Source: Actinomycetota bacterium (GTDB lineage: Bacteria; Actinomycetota; Humimicrobiia; Humimicrobiales; Humimicrobiaceae). From it: DNA of 8,410 nucleotides. Location of the stretch: positions 1 through 8,410 of the forward strand of contig PWSB01000197.1 of assembly GCA_003563375.1 (NCBI GenBank), written 5' to 3'. Each line of letters starts with the position of its first letter. Within the stretch, counting starts at the first letter, position 1. Below the pieces are notes generated by a model. It had not been told where the DNA came from. It did no database searches and saw nothing but the letters and a program-made list of their open reading frames with translations. The position numbers and the translations under genes are program-made. Below are positions 6,444 through 8,410 of this stretch, one piece after another.

Positions 6444-7004
6444 ATGATCACCACCAATGACCTAAAAAAAGGAATGACCATAGAATACGAAGGCAAGCTG
6501 TATAAGGTTTTGTTTTTCCAGCATGTAAAACCTGGAAAAGGGCAGGCCTTTGTAAAAACAAAGCTAAAGAACCTGGATAGCGGGGCAACCACAGACAAGA
6601 CATTCAGGGCTGGAGAAAAAATAGAACAGGCGGTGCTGGAGTCTAAGAGAATGCAGTATCTTTACAAAGACCACCACTATATTTTCATGGATACTGAGAC
6701 ATATGAACAGGTCCCTTTAAGTGAGGCCAGCCTGGAAGACAAGAAGGATTTCCTAAAGGAGAACATGGAGGTCTCCATCGTCTTTTACAAGGGAAAGCCA
6801 ATTGAGGTGGAGCTTCCCATATTTATTGAAGCGAAGATTTCAAAAACCCAGCCTGGCCTAAAAGGGGATACTGTAGGCTCTTCAAACAAACCTGCAAAAA
6901 TAGAGACAGGGGCTGATGTGCAGGTCCCCCTGTTCATCAATGAAGGTGATATCGTGAAGATAGACACAAGGACCGGCCAGTACATGGAGAGGGTTACCAA
7001 ATAA
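6444..7004 (+). CDS. efp: translation elongation factor P
   Basis: A 186-residue protein, the standard EF-P length, that binds between the P and E sites of the ribosome and rescues it from stalling at polyproline runs. The three-domain order is visible: KOW-like domain I (1-63) with the tip loop HVKPGKGQAFVK, in which K32 is the residue modified in many bacteria; the OB domain II (about 66-125); and the C-terminal OB domain with GDIVKIDTRTGQYMERV (about 167-183). Start ATG 6444 follows AAGGA by seven bases. The fully standard loop KPGKG does not show which modification, if any, is used; no EpmA/EpmB- or YmfI-like gene is present here. It is placed between pepQ and nusB as in many Gram-positive genomes. 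YeiP-type paralogues and archaeal/eukaryotic eIF5A are excluded by the length and the intact C-terminal signature. Confidence 0.97.
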   Translation: MITTNDLKKGMTIEYEGKLYKVLFFQHVKPGKGQAFVKTKLKNLDSGATTDKTFRAGEKIEQAVLESKRMQYLYKDHHYIFMDTETYEQVPLSEASLEDKKDFLKENMEVSIVFYKGKPIEVELPIFIEAKISKTQPGLKGDTVGSSNKPAKIETGADVQVPLFINEGDIVKIDTRTGQYMERVTK

Positions 7005-7005
7005 A

Positions 7006-7419
7006 ATGGTCAAAATATCCAGGAGGGAAAGCAGGAAAGAGGCGATAATCCTTTTATATCAAAGTGACCTGATGAAGAAGGATATCAAGAGCTTAATCCA
7101 GACTAAAGCAATCTTGGAAGGAAACATCGACAGTTTCACCAGGCAATTGGCTATAGGGACTTTTGATAACAAAGCGGAAATAGACAAAATTATTGAAGGG
7201 GTGGTGAAAAATTGGACTCTGGACAGGATTGCCATAATAGACCGAAATATATTGAGGGTTGCCATATATGAGATGTTTCACATGGATGATATACCGCTTA
7301 AGGTCTCTGTTGATGAAGCAATCGAAATTGCCAAGGAAATGGGACAAAAGGATGACACTCCCAAATTTGTGAATGGTATCCTGGGCAAGGTATATACCGA
7401 TATTTCCTCAAAAAAATAA
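7006..7419 (+). CDS. nusB: transcription antitermination factor NusB
   Basis: A 137-residue all-helical RNA-binding protein of normal length. NusB pairs with NusE (ribosomal protein S10) on boxA RNA to prevent early termination in rRNA operons. The N-terminus (SRRESRKEAIILLYQSDL) matches the basic first helix that contacts RNA. The family core is present: NWTLDRIAIIDRNILRVAIYEM (about 68-89), then DIPLKVSVDEAIEIAKEMG and the closing KFVNGILGKVY (about 121-131). The ATG sits one base after the efp stop, with the nearest purine-rich site GGAGAGGG about a dozen bases upstream, so translation is likely coupled to efp. An RsmB-type methyltransferase fused to a NusB domain is excluded by length. 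Confidence 0.95.
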   Translation: MVKISRRESRKEAIILLYQSDLMKKDIKSLIQTKAILEGNIDSFTRQLAIGTFDNKAEIDKIIEGVVKNWTLDRIAIIDRNILRVAIYEMFHMDDIPLKVSVDEAIEIAKEMGQKDDTPKFVNGILGKVYTDISSKK

Positions 7420-7440
7420 GTCCTGCGAAGTCCTTCATAA
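7420..7440 (+). other. short nusB-ispA gap with a 7-base direct repeat and no ribosome site
   Basis: This is the longest gap in the window, only 21 bases. AAGTCCT occurs twice (7418-7424 and 7428-7434, ten bases apart) and a TAA stop (7438-7440) abuts the ispA ATG. There is no purine-rich Shine-Dalgarno sequence in front of that ATG. No terminator hairpin or promoter can be made out. Confidence 0.5.
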
Positions 7441-8310
7441 ATGTATCCGGACCATTTAGTAAAAGAATTCAATGATTACCTCAAAGAGGTCATGGCCGAT
7501 TATGGTGCGGTGCCTGGTATCTTAAAAGATGCCATGTTCTACTGCATGCAGGATGGAGGCAAAAGGATTAGGCCCATATTCTGCATGCTGACCGCTATAA
7601 GTTTAAATAAAAACTTTAAGGTTGTACTTCCTACTGCATGTGCCATAGAGTTTATACATACATATTCCCTCATCCATGATGATCTGCCCGCCATAGACGA
7701 CGATGACCTCAGGAGGGGGAGGCCTTCATGCCATAAGGCTTTTGGGGAGGACATGGCAATCCTTACCGGGGATGCCTTATTTGCAGAATCATTTAACCTT
7801 ATTGCCCAAAGACAAAATGCTCCTGCTGAAATCAAGGTTGCAGTAATAAAGGAAATAGCTTCCGCTTCAGGTGCCATGGGCATGGTAGCAGGCCAGTTTG
7901 TAGATGTATATTACTCAGGTAAAAAATTATCCAAAGATAAGCTTTATTACATGCACCAAAACAAAACAGGCAAGCTTATAAAAGCCTCGATAAGGTGCGG
8001 GGCAATGATCTGCGGAGCGAAAGAAAGACAGCTTGAAGGGCTTAGCCGGTTTGCAGAAAAAATTGGACTTGTCTTCCAGATCACCGATGACATCCTTGAT
8101 GTAACCTCTGATTCTAAAAAACTGGGAAAAACTGCAGGAAAAGACAGCCTGCAGGATAAAAATACCTTTCCCAAGGTATGGGGCCTTGAACAATCCAGGC
8201 AAATAGCCGGAAAAAATATAGAAGAAGCCATAGCCTCATTGCAGGGATTAGATCTAAATACCAGGCCTTTGCAGGAAATTGCCAATTTTTTACTGGTCAG
8301 GAAGGTTTGA
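7441..8310 (+). CDS. ispA: polyprenyl diphosphate synthase, farnesyl diphosphate synthase type
   Basis: A 289-residue trans-prenyltransferase of the usual bacterial FPP synthase length. It condenses dimethylallyl or geranyl diphosphate with isopentenyl diphosphate to make FPP or GGPP for quinone, carotenoid and cell-wall lipid carriers. Visible motifs are GGKRIRP (39-45), the first aspartate-rich motif DDLPAIDDDDLRRGRP beginning at D80 with the DDxxxxD spacing, GDALFAESF (103-111), KTGKLIKASI, and the second motif DDILD (216-220) preceded by FQITDD. The two-residue insertion in the first motif is typical of bacterial FPP/GPP-type enzymes, but aromatic residues before it (FIHTYSLIHDD) do not allow a sure choice between FPP and GGPP. 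ATG 7441 immediately follows a TAA in frame, so no upstream start is possible. It ends in RKV like relatives and overlaps the next start by three bases. Confidence 0.94.
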   Translation: MYPDHLVKEFNDYLKEVMADYGAVPGILKDAMFYCMQDGGKRIRPIFCMLTAISLNKNFKVVLPTACAIEFIHTYSLIHDDLPAIDDDDLRRGRPSCHKAFGEDMAILTGDALFAESFNLIAQRQNAPAEIKVAVIKEIASASGAMGMVAGQFVDVYYSGKKLSKDKLYYMHQNKTGKLIKASIRCGAMICGAKERQLEGLSRFAEKIGLVFQITDDILDVTSDSKKLGKTAGKDSLQDKNTFPKVWGLEQSRQIAGKNIEEAIASLQGLDLNTRPLQEIANFLLVRKV

Positions 8311-8410
8311 ATAAAAAAAAGAAAGACAAGATCATAGATGTTTTGGTTAAAAGGGGGCTGGTAAAAGACGAAAAAGAGGGCCTTGCTTTTATAATGCAGG
8401 GGCGGGTAAC
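8307..8410 (+). CDS. tlyA: TlyA-family S4-domain rRNA methyltransferase/hemolysin, N-terminal fragment
   Basis: An open frame runs from TTG 8307 to the end of the window (34 full codons, 3' end missing). The residues KIIDVLVKRGLV...KEGLAFIMQGRV match the S4 RNA-binding domain at the start of TlyA proteins (RLDVLLVERGL...A..IMAGRV in relatives). Full members carry an FtsJ-like methyltransferase domain and 2'-O-methylate 16S and 23S rRNA; that part is not seen here. The TTG overlaps the ispA stop (TTGA), with AGGA four bases upstream, and is followed by an A8 run coding for lysines. TlyA commonly follows ispA or dxs in Clostridia, which supports the call. Other S4 proteins (RluB/D-type, YaaA) are possible from so short a piece. 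Confidence 0.78.
   Translation, partial: MNKKKKDKIIDVLVKRGLVKDEKEGLAFIMQGRV

Noticed and set aside
7427..7436. GAAGTCCTTC as a hairpin in the nusB-ispA gap
   Set aside because: Four-base arms with a two-base loop are too small to form a stable hairpin or terminator.
7539..7883. Minus-strand open frames opposite ispA (also 7947-8285 and 7927-8202)
   Set aside because: They are antisense shadows of ispA; the plus-strand gene has both aspartate-rich motifs intact.

Overview
The window is one continuous plus-strand gene string with almost no intergenic space. It holds the end of chorismate synthase, shikimate kinase, 3-dehydroquinate synthase and type II 3-dehydroquinase. Three type IV pilin-like genes follow, then an M24B Xaa-Pro peptidase, elongation factor P, NusB, a short-chain prenyl diphosphate synthase, and the start of a TlyA-type S4-domain methyltransferase. 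Gaps run from overlaps of a few bases to about 21 bases. I see no terminator, internal promoter, RNA gene, insertion sequence or CRISPR array, so the string is probably transcribed as one or a few long messages.

The order aroC-aroK-aroB-aroQ-(insert)-pepQ-efp-nusB is the one I know from Mycobacterium tuberculosis (aroF-aroK-aroB-aroD-Rv2536-pepQ-efp-nusB). nusB-ispA-tlyA resembles the Clostridia order nusB-xseA-xseB-ispA-dxs-tlyA with genes missing. With moderate GC (low-to-mid 40s by eye), heavy AGG/AGA/ATA codon use, several TTG/GTG starts and type IV pilin genes, the source is best guessed as a Gram-positive-lineage bacterium, either a Clostridia-like Bacillota or a deep-branching low-GC Actinomycetota. 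The sequence alone does not decide between these.

Layout. Bases 1-2449: four shikimate-pathway enzymes, covering DHQ synthase, dehydratase, shikimate kinase and chorismate synthase; aroE, aroA and the DAHP synthase gene must lie elsewhere. Bases 2454-5315: a minor-pilin module. The first protein is a PilV/GspI-like prepilin with two fibronectin type III domains. The second is a PilW/GspJ-like prepilin. The third is a PilX/GspK-like protein that lacks the usual Glu5 and has a long glycine-rich beta-type C-terminal region. Bases 5317-7419: pepQ-like peptidase, efp and nusB, which are translation, protein turnover and transcription genes. Bases 7441-8410: isoprenoid synthesis and the tlyA start.

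The most notable part is the three-gene pilin module inside an otherwise housekeeping cluster. Its composition matches a pilus or pseudopilus tip complex that would display an Fn3 adhesin-like protein. The Fn3 pilin also carries the only Pro-Pro-Pro run I found among the window's proteins, and elongation factor P, which relieves stalling at such runs, is encoded a few genes downstream.
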